From NCBI RefSeq assembly GCF_027922365.1, contig NZ_BSFN01000020.1, positions 1-64,000 of the forward strand: 64,000 nucleotides of DNA, in the 5' to 3' direction. Source of the DNA: Pseudomonas turukhanskensis. Lineage in GTDB: Bacteria > Pseudomonadota > Gammaproteobacteria > Pseudomonadales > Pseudomonadaceae. Every line of letters begins with the position of its first letter. The first letter of the stretch is position 1. The notes beneath the pieces were generated by a model. It was not told the origin of the DNA and did no database searches. It worked only from the letters and a program-made list of their open reading frames with translations. The translations under genes were made by a program, and so were the position numbers. Positions 1 to 8,018 of this stretch are shown one piece after another.

Positions 1-230
1 CCGAAGCGCAGCGTAGGGCCCAGGTAGGGGCAAGATTTTTTGGTTTCTTTTTCATCGACTGGAAAAAGAAACTCGCGCGTAAGGCGCGAAACAAAACGTT
101 CAGCACACGCGGTAATGCAGAAACACAAATGTCGCCTGGTAAACCGCAAGGTGCGCGGAGCACACCCTACAAAAGCGTCGCGCGTAAGGCGCGAAACAAA
201 ACGTCCAGCACACGCGGTGCAGAAGAACAC
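1..230. repeat. Composite intergenic repeat, left copy
   Basis: A non-coding element holds an A/T-rich hairpin (GTTTCTTTTTC ... GAAAAAGAAAC, about 49-72), then about one and a half copies of a 105-bp tandem unit. The unit start GCGCGAAACAAAACG recurs at 84 and 189, and the motif GGTGCGCGGAGCACACCC lies at 150-167. The same arrangement reappears at 8428-8745 in the same orientation. The element probably begins left of the window edge. Short open frames across it are repeat-derived and not gene-like. Confidence 0.8.
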
Positions 231-252
231 CACCGCTCCCAGAAACCCCCAA

Positions 253-2205
253 TCAAAACACCTCATTGGGCTGCACAATCCCATGCTTCTTCATCTTCCG
301 ATAAAGCGTCGACCGCGATATCCCAAAGCTCTGCGCAGCAGCCGTGATATTCCACTGATACTGCCGCAGCGTGGCATACAAATGCCGAACCTCATCCCCA
401 CCTAATTGCTCTGCCAGGCTATTGCTCAACAGCGCAACCGGCGCAACAGGCGCCACCCCAGCAACCTGCAATTCCGCCGGCAAACACTCCCGATCAATCA
501 CCCCATCTTCGGCCAGCGCCACGGCATAGCGCAGGCTATTGAGCAACTGCCGAATATTCCCTGGCCAGCCATACCCTAGCAGTCGCGCCCGCGCCTCGGC
601 GTCCAGGCGCAAACCCTTGGCGCCCGGCTGCGCGGCCAACAACTGCTCGATCAATTCTTCGCGATCACTGCGCTCGCGCAACGCCGGCAAATGCAGGGTC
701 ATGCCACTCAACCGATAAAACAGATCCTCACGAAAGTGCTTGGCACTGATCATCCCGGCCAAGTCCTGGTGGGTGGCCGACACCACCTGCACATCCAACG
801 CCACCGGTGCTTCAGCACCTATCGGTGAAATCTCGCGCTCGGCCAATACCCGCAACAATCGGGTTTGCAGATGCGCGGGCATATCGCCGATTTCATCGAG
901 AAACAGCGTGCCGCCATTGGCCAGTTCCAGCTTGCCTTTCTGGCCTTTCTTGTTGGCGCCGGTAAAGCTGCCGCTGCGGTAGCCGAACAGTTCGCTCTCG
1001 ATCAGGCTTTCCGGAATAGCCGCGCAGTTCAGCGCCACAAACGGCCCGCTGCGGCGAGCGCTGGCCTGGTGAATGGCGCGGGCGAAGGCTTCTTTGCCGG
1101 TGCCGGTTTCGCCGGTGATCAGCACCGCAATACCCTTGTCGAGCACCTTGCGAATGCGCCGTACGCCTTGTTGCAGCAGGGGGTCGTTGCCGCCTAACTG
1201 GTCGAGTTGCGGGTGTTGCGGCGCCGCCGGTTTCGCTGGCGGAGTAATCACTTGCGCCGGCCGCACCCGGCCCACGGGAATGCGCAGGCCCACGTCCACC
1301 AGGGCTTCATCCACCAAGGCGCGCATCTGCACGCCACGGGCGCCGCCGCTGGTCATGCTCAGCAGCTCGTCGACGCTGGCCGGCAGCAGGGTGTCGATAC
1401 GCCGGCCGAGCAGCGCCTGGTGTTGCACCTGGTCGTAGGCGACAAAGGCCGCGCGGTTGGCGCCGATGATGCGGCCGCTTTCATCGACGGCCAGCAGTTG
1501 TTCGTTGGCCAGGTCGGTGATGTCGTCGCGCGGCTTTATGGCCAGGGTCAGGCAGTCGCGGTAGCGCTGGCGGAAGTGGGAGTTTTCGATCATCCGCGCG
1601 TACATGATCACCAGTTGCAGGGTCAGGTACTGCGCTTCTTTCGGCCCGTCGCTATTGAGGCTGGTGGCGTTCAGGCAACCGCGCAGCAAGCCCTGGGCAT
1701 CGAAGATCGGCGCTACCGAGCAGCTCAGGCGAAAGTTGGAGGTCAGAAAGTGTTCTTCGCGGTGGATGGTCATCGCCTGCTCGGCCGCCAGTGCGGTGCC
1801 GATGCCGTTGGTGCCGGCCACCGCCTCATCCCAGCGGGCGCCGACGATCAGCCCCGACTGGGTATACGGGTCGCGCTGGTTGGGCAGGCGTGAGTCCAGG
1901 GTAATGCCGTGTTCATCGCTGAGCAGCACGGCAAAGCCGGCCTGCACCACGCGCTTGGCCAGGCCCGTCACGCCCTGGCTGGCGATGGCCAGGTAGTCCT
2001 GATGTTGCTGCTGGTGCTGGCGAATTTCTTCGGCGGTAAGGATATGTTTGACGTTCACCGCGCGCGGGTTGAGCCGGTGCAGGTTGACGCTTCTGTACAG
2101 CGATTCGGCAATCACCCGGTCGGGGCGAAAACTGCGCTCGGGGAAGTGGTCTTTGACAAATGCGGCCAGTTCGCTGGCGTTGGTTTCCACGGCATGCAAA
2201 GGCAT
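253..2205 (-). CDS. Sigma-54-dependent Fis-family activator, AcoR-like
   Basis: This is an enhancer-binding activator of sigma-54 promoters. An N-terminal GAF-type sensor region (about 70-200) precedes an AAA+ domain with Walker A GETGTGKE at 365-372, a GSFTGA loop at 412-417 (a Ser variant of the usual GAFTGA sigma-54 contact) and Walker B GGTLFLDEIGD at 431-441. A Fis-type helix-turn-helix lies at about 617-640. The 650-residue length fits the AcoR class (acetoin/2,3-butanediol catabolism activators). It is divergent from pqqA across a 434-bp spacer, so control of PQQ or alcohol-oxidation genes is a reasonable inference. The inducer cannot be told from sequence. Confidence 0.9.
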   Translation of the reverse strand: MPLHAVETNASELAAFVKDHFPERSFRPDRVIAESLYRSVNLHRLNPRAVNVKHILTAEEIRQHQQQHQDYLAIASQGVTGLAKRVVQAGFAVLLSDEHGITLDSRLPNQRDPYTQSGLIVGARWDEAVAGTNGIGTALAAEQAMTIHREEHFLTSNFRLSCSVAPIFDAQGLLRGCLNATSLNSDGPKEAQYLTLQLVIMYARMIENSHFRQRYRDCLTLAIKPRDDITDLANEQLLAVDESGRIIGANRAAFVAYDQVQHQALLGRRIDTLLPASVDELLSMTSGGARGVQMRALVDEALVDVGLRIPVGRVRPAQVITPPAKPAAPQHPQLDQLGGNDPLLQQGVRRIRKVLDKGIAVLITGETGTGKEAFARAIHQASARRSGPFVALNCAAIPESLIESELFGYRSGSFTGANKKGQKGKLELANGGTLFLDEIGDMPAHLQTRLLRVLAEREISPIGAEAPVALDVQVVSATHQDLAGMISAKHFREDLFYRLSGMTLHLPALRERSDREELIEQLLAAQPGAKGLRLDAEARARLLGYGWPGNIRQLLNSLRYAVALAEDGVIDRECLPAELQVAGVAPVAPVALLSNSLAEQLGGDEVRHLYATLRQYQWNITAAAQSFGISRSTLYRKMKKHGIVQPNEVF

Positions 2206-2639
2206 AGCAGTACTCCCGGTGACCGATGCCGCTAGCGGGTGAGGCGAATCGGCGTCTTGTTGTTTTGGTCATGCGCGGTGCAGACATGTTTCGTACTGCA
2301 ACCATAGCCCGATGGTCTACCTCTTGCAGTCATCCTTCCGTCGCATGCCGGCTGATGCAGCAAGCGACATGCCGTAAGCCCGGCATCCGGCCACAAGGCC
2401 CGAGCCAGCGCGCTGCAAGGCGTGCACGGTAGGAGAGGGTGGCCGGTGCAGGTGTGCCACGGATGACACACCTGTCGCAACGCGCTTGGCCAGGTGTCGC
2501 AGCGGCGCTACTAAATCAGGGGCAAAACTCGTTCGAAAGTAGCATTCGGGCAGTGGCACCCCCGGTGGTTAACTCAGGTAGCTGGTGAAAACCGGCACGT
2601 GCAAACGCAGTACTCACTCAACAAGAAGAGGATTGACCC
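2206..2639. other. Divergent regulatory spacer between the activator gene and pqqA
   Basis: No credible gene lies here: the short frames have no ribosome site or recognisable product. It contains the operator-like array at 2449-2500 and a good ribosome site (AAGAAGAGGA) just before pqqA. I looked for a sigma-54 -24/-12 element (GG-N10-GC with TGGCAC and TTGC) upstream of pqqA and found no convincing match. Confidence 0.7.
2449..2500. promoter_or_regulatory. Operator-like array upstream of pqqA
   Basis: A perfect 8-bp inverted repeat, CAGGTGTG (2449-2456) and CACACCTG (2467-2474), is followed by a third half-site CAGGTGTCGC (2491-2500). TGTCGCA also occurs twice, 22 bp apart (2473, 2495), close to two helical turns. 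This suits an upstream activator site, possibly for the divergent sigma-54 regulator. No binding data are available. Confidence 0.4.
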
Positions 2640-2711
2640 ATGTGGACTAAACCCGCCTACACCGACCTGCGTATTGGTTTTGAAGTGACCATGTACTTCG
2701 CCAACCGTTGA
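2640..2711 (+). CDS. pqqA: PQQ precursor peptide PqqA
   Basis: A 23-residue peptide, [20 protein letters not shown] followed by ANR. It carries the invariant Glu15 and Tyr19 (E-x3-Y) that PqqE cross-links by a C-C bond at the start of pyrroloquinoline quinone synthesis; PQQ is built entirely from these two side chains. Length and surrounding residues are typical of PqqA. A strong ribosome site lies just upstream. It is first in the pqqABCDEH run and is followed by a GC-rich hairpin that may keep its transcript more abundant than the rest. Confidence 0.97.
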
Positions 2712-2721
2712 GCGGCTGACG

Positions 2722-2741
2722 TGCCCCGGCTTGCCGGGGCA
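2722..2741 (+). terminator. Hairpin between pqqA and pqqB (attenuator-like)
   Basis: A perfect 9-bp stem, TGCCCCGGC / GCCGGGGCA, has a 2-nt loop and only a short T-rich tail. It may partly terminate or protect the pqqA transcript, giving excess PqqA peptide over the enzymes, as is known for pqq operons. The weak T tract argues against full termination. Confidence 0.6.
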
Positions 2742-2773
2742 TTTGCTAAAGCGGCCCTCAATGAGATCGTCTT

Positions 2774-3703
2774 ATGTATATCCAGATTCTCGGTTCCGCT
2801 GCCGGGGGTGGCTTTCCCCAGTGGAACTGCAATTGCCGTAATTGCCGAGGCGTACGCGCCGGCACCCTGCGCGCGCAGCCGCGCACCCAGTCGTCCATTG
2901 CCTTGAGCGATGATGGCGAACACTGGATTGTGTGCAACGCCTCGCCGGATATCCGCGTGCAGCTGGAGTCCTTCCCCACGCTGCAACCTGCGCGCAAGTT
3001 GCGCGACACCGCCATTGGCGCGGTGATTCTGCTCGACAGCCAGATCGACCACACCACCGGCCTGCTCAGCCTGCGCGAAGGCTGCCCACATCAGGTGTGG
3101 TGCACGGAGATGGTCCACCAGGACCTGAGCACCGGCTTTCCCCTGTTCCCCATGCTGACCCATTGGAACGGTGGCTTGCAGCACAACCTGATTGCGCTTG
3201 ATGGCGAGCCCTTCAGCATTGCCGCCTGCCCGGCTCTGCGCATTACCGCCATCGCCCTGCGCAGCAGCGCGCCGCCCTATTCGCCGCACCGCGGCAACCC
3301 GCACCCGGGCGACAACATCGGCTTGTTTGTCGAAGACAGCCGCACTGGTCGCTCACTGTTTTATGCACCGGGCCTGGGCCAGGTAGACGACAAGGTGCTG
3401 GCCTTTATGGGCCGCGCCGATTGTGTGCTGGTGGACGGCACGCTGTGGCGCGACGACGAAATGCGTGTGTGCGAAGTGGGCGACAAGCTCGGCAGCGAGA
3501 TGGGCCATCTGGCCCAGAGCGGGCCCGGCGGGATGATTGAAGTGCTCGATGGGCTGGTTCCGGATGGAAAGCCAGCGCCGCGCAAGGTGCTTATCCATAT
3601 CAACAACACCAACCCGATTCTCAACGTCGACTCGCCCGAGCGCGCGATTCTTGAGGAGCACGGCATTGAAGTGGCGTGGGATGGGATGAGTATTGAGCTT
3701 TGA
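2774..3703 (+). CDS. pqqB: PQQ biosynthesis protein PqqB
   Basis: A metallo-beta-lactamase-fold protein of 309 residues, close to the usual size. The family's opening GSAAGGGFPQWNCNC is at 7-21, and the metal-region motif LLDSQIDHTTGLL lies at about 86-98. PqqB is needed for PQQ formation and is thought to be an iron-dependent hydroxylase acting on the tyrosine part of the Glu-Tyr intermediate; an older view was PQQ export. It is separated from pqqC by a 152-bp gap holding a REP-like inverted repeat, which is unusual inside this operon. Confidence 0.96.
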   Translation: MYIQILGSAAGGGFPQWNCNCRNCRGVRAGTLRAQPRTQSSIALSDDGEHWIVCNASPDIRVQLESFPTLQPARKLRDTAIGAVILLDSQIDHTTGLLSLREGCPHQVWCTEMVHQDLSTGFPLFPMLTHWNGGLQHNLIALDGEPFSIAACPALRITAIALRSSAPPYSPHRGNPHPGDNIGLFVEDSRTGRSLFYAPGLGQVDDKVLAFMGRADCVLVDGTLWRDDEMRVCEVGDKLGSEMGHLAQSGPGGMIEVLDGLVPDGKPAPRKVLIHINNTNPILNVDSPERAILEEHGIEVAWDGMSIEL

Positions 3704-3714
3704 CGGCCCAACCT

Positions 3715-3813
3715 CGTCGTCCTCGCGAAGGCGGGGACCCAGAATGCTGAATGGTGCGGGAGTTGGCGCACGACAGGAGATTCTGGATTCCCGCCTGCGC
3801 GGGAATGACGGCG
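3715..3813. repeat. REP-like inverted repeat between pqqB and pqqC
   Basis: Two facing arms (about 3715-3749 and 3776-3813) carry the motif family CGTCGTCC...GGCGGGGACCCAG / CTGGATTCCCGCC...GGGAATGACGG. Related pairs lie at 11763-11843 and 15048-15126. The folded RNA would be a stable intra-operon hairpin. Confidence 0.75.
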
Positions 3814-3855
3814 AATAACCCGATGCAGCATCGATAACAATAAAAGGATCACTGC

Positions 3856-4608
3856 ATGCAACGCACTGCCCTAACCCCCGCCGACTTCGAGCAGGCGCTG
3901 CTCGCCAAGGGCGCCTATTACCACATCCATCACCCCTTCCATGTGGCGATGTACGAGGGCCGCGCCAGCCGTGAACAGATTCAGGGTTGGGTTGCCAACC
4001 GCTTTTACTACCAGGTGAATATCCCGCTCAAAGACGCCGCCATCCTCGCCAACTGCCCCGACCGCGACACCCGCCGCGAGTGGGTGCAGCGCATCCTCGA
4101 TCACGACGGCGCGCCGGGCGAGGAGGGCGGTATCGAAGCCTGGTTACGCCTGGCCGAAGCCGTGGGCCTGGACCGCGAGCAGGTGCTGTCGCAGGAGCTG
4201 GTTTTGCCCGGCGTGCGCTTTGCCGTGGACGCCTACGTGAACTTCGCCCGCCGCGCCAACTGGCAGGAGGCGGCCAGCAGTTCGCTGACCGAACTGTTCG
4301 CCCCACAGATTCACCAGTCGCGCCTGGACAGCTGGCCGCAGCACTACAGCTGGATCGACCCCGCCGGCTACGACTACTTCCGCACCCGCCTTAAACAAGC
4401 CCGTCGCGATGTGGAGCACGGCCTGCGTATCACCCTGGCGCACTACACCACCTTCGAGGCGCAGCAGCGCATGCTGAACATTCTGCAATTCAAGCTGGAC
4501 GTACTGTGGACCATGCTCGACGCCATGAGCATGGCCTATGAACTCAAACGCCCGCCGTACCATTCGGTGACCGACGCCAACGTATGGCACCGGGGGATCA
4601 CCTTATGA
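3856..4608 (+). CDS. pqqC: Pyrroloquinoline-quinone synthase PqqC
   Basis: PqqC performs the last step, a cofactor-less eight-electron oxidation with ring closure giving PQQ. The 250 residues cover the whole all-helical family. Near the start is HIHHPFHVAMYEG, and near the C terminus is the His/Tyr-rich active-site stretch HGLRITLAHYTTFEAQQRML. A ribosome site AAAAGGA lies upstream. A second, unrelated REP-type repeat begins ten bases after its stop, before pqqD. Confidence 0.96.
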   Translation: MQRTALTPADFEQALLAKGAYYHIHHPFHVAMYEGRASREQIQGWVANRFYYQVNIPLKDAAILANCPDRDTRREWVQRILDHDGAPGEEGGIEAWLRLAEAVGLDREQVLSQELVLPGVRFAVDAYVNFARRANWQEAASSSLTELFAPQIHQSRLDSWPQHYSWIDPAGYDYFRTRLKQARRDVEHGLRITLAHYTTFEAQQRMLNILQFKLDVLWTMLDAMSMAYELKRPPYHSVTDANVWHRGITL

Positions 4609-4617
4609 GCGCTGTTG

Positions 4618-4682
4618 TAGGGTGTGCTCCGCGCACCAAGCGATTCACCGGCGTGCGCCATGGTGCGCTGAGCACACCCTAC
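4618..4682. repeat. Inverted repeat between pqqC and pqqD
   Basis: Facing 22-bp arms (4618-4639 and 4661-4682) differ at one position and contain GTAGGGTGTGCTCCGCGCAC and its complement. The motif is shared with the 105-bp repeat units at 1-230 and 8428-8745 and with a single copy at 19644-19665. The right arm ends at the ribosome site of pqqD. Confidence 0.85.
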
Positions 4683-4693
4683 GGGAGTTCGCC

Positions 4694-4966
4694 ATGACAC
4701 CTGTGGATAAAGTGCCGGTGCTGCGCCGTGGCTATCGTTTTCAATGGGAGCCGGCGCAAGCCTGCCACGTGCTGCTCTACCCCGAAGGCATGATCAAACT
4801 CAACGACAGCGCCAGCGAGATTTTCAAGCTGATCGACGGCCGGCAGGATGTGGCTGCCATCATCGCCAACCTGAGTGAGCGCTTCCCCGATGTGCCTGGC
4901 ATAGACGAAGACATCTTCGCGTTTATGGAGGTGGCCAGTGCTCAGTTCTGGATCGACTTTCTCTAA
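4694..4966 (+). CDS. pqqD: PQQ biosynthesis peptide chaperone PqqD
   Basis: A 90-residue RiPP recognition-element protein that binds PqqA and presents it to PqqE. Typical residues include VPVLRRGYRFQWEPAQ and the acidic C-terminal region. I chose the ATG preceded by GGGAG: the frame extends upstream to 4622, but that part would be encoded by the inverted repeat and matches no PqqD. The end overlaps pqqE by 29 bases, consistent with coupled expression of two physically interacting proteins. Confidence 0.94.
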   Translation: MTPVDKVPVLRRGYRFQWEPAQACHVLLYPEGMIKLNDSASEIFKLIDGRQDVAAIIANLSERFPDVPGIDEDIFAFMEVASAQFWIDFL

Positions 4967-6110
4967 GGTAGCGAGCGCTAAACCCAACGTGCCCAAACCC
5001 GGTCCGCCCCTCTGGCTGCTGGCCGAGCTCACCTACCGCTGCCCGCTGCAATGCCCGTACTGCTCCAATCCCCTGGACTTCGCCAAGCACGGTAAGGAAC
5101 TGACCACCGCGCAATGGATTGAGGTATTTCGCCAATCGCGGGAGATGGGCGCCGCGCAGTTAGGGTTTTCCGGCGGTGAGCCGCTGGTGCGCCAGGACCT
5201 GGCCGAGCTGATCAAGGCTGCCCGCGACATGGGCTACTACACCAACCTGATCACCTCCGGTATCGGCCTTACCGAAAAGCGTATTGCCGAGTTCAGCGAG
5301 GCCGGTCTGGACCATATCCAGATCAGTTTTCAGGCCGCCGACGAGGAGGTGAACAATATGCTCGCCGGCTCGAAAAAGGCCTTTGCCCAAAAGCTGGCCA
5401 TGGCCCGCGCGGTAAAAGCCCATGGCTACCCGATGGTGCTGAACTTTGTGACCCACCGGCACAACATCGACCGTATCGAACGCATCATCGATTTGTGTCT
5501 GGAACTGGAAGCCGATTTTGTCGAGCTCGCCACCTGTCAGTTCTATGGCTGGGCCGAGCTCAACCGTGCCGGGCTGTTGCCTACCCGCGCGCAACTGGCC
5601 AACGCCGAGCGCATCACCAACCAATACCGCGCGCGCCTGCAAGCGCAGAATCACCCGTGCAAGCTGATCTTCGTCACGCCCGACTACTACGAAGAACGCC
5701 CCAAGGCCTGCATGAACGGTTGGGCCAACCTGTTTCTCGATATCACCCCCGACGGCACCGCCTTGCCCTGCCACAGCGCGCGGCAATTGCCGGTTGAGTT
5801 TCCCAATGTGCTGGAGCACAGCATCAGCCATATCTGGAACGAGTCCTTCGGCTTCAACCGCTTTCGCGGCGACGACTGGATGCCCGAGCCATGCCGCTCG
5901 TGTGATGAAAAGCACAAGGACTTCGGCGGTTGCCGCTGCCAGGCATTTATGCTGACCGGAGATGCCAGCAATGCCGACCCGGTGTGCAGCAAGTCGGCCC
6001 ATCATGGCGTGATTCTGGCGGCGCGCGAGGAGGCCGAGCGGGCATCGCAAGGTATGCAGGCGTTGACCATGCGTAATGAAAAGGCATCACGGTTGATCGT
6101 GAAGGTTTGA
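4938..6110 (+). CDS. pqqE: PqqA peptide cyclase PqqE (radical SAM)
   Basis: A radical S-adenosylmethionine enzyme that links Glu and Tyr of PqqA. The radical SAM motif CPLQCPYC places Cys at 35, 39 and 42. The C-terminal SPASM region is Cys-rich (ACMNGWANLFLDITPDGTAL, LPCHSARQLP, EPCRSCDEKHKDFGGCRC) and should bind auxiliary iron-sulfur clusters. GTG is the start, because GGAGG lies six bases upstream and no better start exists before PGPPLWLLAELTYRC. pqqH begins three bases after its stop. Confidence 0.96.
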   Translation: MLSSGSTFSKVASAKPNVPKPGPPLWLLAELTYRCPLQCPYCSNPLDFAKHGKELTTAQWIEVFRQSREMGAAQLGFSGGEPLVRQDLAELIKAARDMGYYTNLITSGIGLTEKRIAEFSEAGLDHIQISFQAADEEVNNMLAGSKKAFAQKLAMARAVKAHGYPMVLNFVTHRHNIDRIERIIDLCLELEADFVELATCQFYGWAELNRAGLLPTRAQLANAERITNQYRARLQAQNHPCKLIFVTPDYYEERPKACMNGWANLFLDITPDGTALPCHSARQLPVEFPNVLEHSISHIWNESFGFNRFRGDDWMPEPCRSCDEKHKDFGGCRCQAFMLTGDASNADPVCSKSAHHGVILAAREEAERASQGMQALTMRNEKASRLIVKV

Positions 6111-6113
6111 TCG

Positions 6114-8018
6114 TTGCCCAGAGAGGCGTACGCTCTGGCGCATCAACCAGAGCCTGCTCTTATGCCCACTAGCGATGCGCGTTATGGTTTTTTCTCAAGC
6201 GACTGGTCGGCCCGCCACGCCGCGTCGGCCAGCCGCGACTTTGCCGAACTCAAGGTCAATGCCCACGGCCTGTTCTGGGTGGAATTCAACCCTGAAGATG
6301 GGCGCAATACGCTATGGCGCTGGCAAGGCCAGCAAGCCCACTGCCTAACCCCGGCGCACCTCTCCCTGCGTAGCCGCGTGCATGAATACGGCGGCGGCGT
6401 GTTTTGCCTCACCGAGGTCGGTGTGGCCTTCGTCAACGACAGCGATCAGCAGCTCTACGAACAGCGCCTGGACGACGGCAGCGTGCGGCGCCTGGGTGAC
6501 GCCTCGCAATGCCGCTACGGCGATTTGCACTACGACCACGCAGGGCAGGCGCTACTCGCCGTGGAGGAATGCCACGGGCCGGGGCGGGTGCGTAACCGTC
6601 TGGTGAGCATTGCCCTGACTGACGGCTACCGAACTGTGCTGGCCGAAGGCGCCGACTTCTACACCTCGCCCGTGTTGAGCGCCGACGGTCAGCGCCTGGC
6701 CTGGATCGAATGGGATCGCCCCGCCCAACCCTGGACGCAAACCCGACTGTGCAGCGCCCGTCGTGACAGCCGTGGGCAGTGGCCGCTGCTGCGGGTGGTG
6801 GCTGGCGGCATTAGCGAAGAGTCCCTGCAACAACCGCGCTTTGATGAAGGCGGTCGGCTGATCTGCCTGAGCGACCGTGACGGTTGGTGGCAGCCATGGG
6901 GCGAAGTGGACGGGCAGTGGCAGCGCCTGCCCCATGGCGTCGAAGCCGACCATGGCAGCGCGCCCTGGCAACTGGGCGCGTGCAGTTATCTGCCAATAGG
7001 CCAAGGCGGGTTGTTGCTCAGCCGTCTGGTCAAGGGTTGGGGCGAATTGCTGACCCAGCGTGTTGACGGCGGCGAGCAACGACTGGCGACCGACTACAGC
7101 CGGTTTCGGGCGTTGGCGGCAGACGCCGATTTCTTCTACTGCATCGCGGCGGCGCCAGATCGCCTGTCGGCGGTTCTGGCAATTCGCCGCAGCGATGGCC
7201 AAATGCAAGTGGTAGCCGGTGGCGAACAGCCTTTGGCACCCCAGCACGTTGCCTTGCCCGAGCCCCTTGAATACCGCAGCAGTGGCGAGTGCGCCCAGGG
7301 CTTTTTTTATGCACCGCCGCAGGCGTCAGCGCTGGCCGAAAAGCCCCCGCTGGTGGTGTTTCTGCACGGCGGGCCGACGTCTGCGTGCTACCCGGTGTTC
7401 GATCCACGTATTCAATTCTGGACCCAGCGCGGCTTTGCCGTGGCCGACCTCAACTACCGTGGCAGCAGCGGGTTTGGCCGAGCTTACCGGCAGCGATTGC
7501 ACGAGCAGTGGGGCGTGGTCGACGTGGAGGACGCGGTCGCAGTGGTCGCTCACCTTGGCGAAGCGGGGCGGATCGACCCGCAGCGAGCGTTTATTCGCGG
7601 AGGCAGTGCCGGCGGTTATACGGCGCTGTGCGCGTTGGCATTTCATGCCGTGTTCCGTGGAGGCGCGAGTTTGTACGGCGTAAGCGACCCGCTGGCGTTG
7701 CGGCGAGTGACGCACAAGTTTGAAGGGGACTATCTGGACTGGTTAATTGGCGACCCCATCGCCGACGCCGAGCGCTATGAAGCGCGCACGCCGTTGTTTC
7801 ATGCCAAACGCATTACCGCGCCGGTGATCTTCTTCCAGGGCGGACGGGACGCGGTGGTGTTACCTGAACAGACGGCCAGTATGGTGGCGGCGCTGCAGGC
7901 GCAAGGGGTGTTGGTGGAGCAGCATTTTTACCCGGACGAGGGGCATGGATTTCGGCGGGCGGAACATCTGCAAGAGGTGTTGGAATTGGAGTTGGGGTTT
8001 TATCAGCGGTTGCTTTGA
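6114..8018 (+). CDS. pqqH: Prolyl-oligopeptidase-family (S9) peptidase PqqH
   Basis: A serine peptidase with an N-terminal beta-propeller-like part (about 40-380) and a C-terminal alpha/beta-hydrolase domain. The nucleophile is Ser498 in RGGSAGGY, with Asp579 (GGRDAV) and His611 (DEGHGF); HGGP at 419-422 forms the oxyanion region. In P. aeruginosa the gene after pqqE is pqqH, of this family. A role in releasing or degrading the modified PqqA peptide is likely but inferred. The TTG used here is near AAGG and three bases after pqqE; an ATG at 6162 without a clear ribosome site is the alternative. No M16-type pqqF is present in the window. Confidence 0.85.
   Translation: MPREAYALAHQPEPALMPTSDARYGFFSSDWSARHAASASRDFAELKVNAHGLFWVEFNPEDGRNTLWRWQGQQAHCLTPAHLSLRSRVHEYGGGVFCLTEVGVAFVNDSDQQLYEQRLDDGSVRRLGDASQCRYGDLHYDHAGQALLAVEECHGPGRVRNRLVSIALTDGYRTVLAEGADFYTSPVLSADGQRLAWIEWDRPAQPWTQTRLCSARRDSRGQWPLLRVVAGGISEESLQQPRFDEGGRLICLSDRDGWWQPWGEVDGQWQRLPHGVEADHGSAPWQLGACSYLPIGQGGLLLSRLVKGWGELLTQRVDGGEQRLATDYSRFRALAADADFFYCIAAAPDRLSAVLAIRRSDGQMQVVAGGEQPLAPQHVALPEPLEYRSSGECAQGFFYAPPQASALAEKPPLVVFLHGGPTSACYPVFDPRIQFWTQRGFAVADLNYRGSSGFGRAYRQRLHEQWGVVDVEDAVAVVAHLGEAGRIDPQRAFIRGGSAGGYTALCALAFHAVFRGGASLYGVSDPLALRRVTHKFEGDYLDWLIGDPIADAERYEARTPLFHAKRITAPVIFFQGGRDAVVLPEQTASMVAALQAQGVLVEQHFYPDEGHGFRRAEHLQEVLELELGFYQRLL

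Noticed and set aside
40..405. Short frames across the left-edge repeat
   Set aside because: Created by the repeat units; similar frames recur in the 8.4-8.7 kb copy, so they track the repeat and not a gene.
2232..2559. Small minus-strand frames in the regulator-pqqA spacer
   Set aside because: Overlap the operator-like region, lack ribosome sites and show no family resemblance.
2501..2639. Sigma-54 promoter for pqqA
   Set aside because: TGGCAC occurs at 2553, but no GC element at the required 10-base distance follows; other GG pairs also fail.
4622..4693. Upstream extension of pqqD
   Set aside because: Encoded by the inverted repeat and absent from the family; the ATG at 4694 has its own ribosome site.
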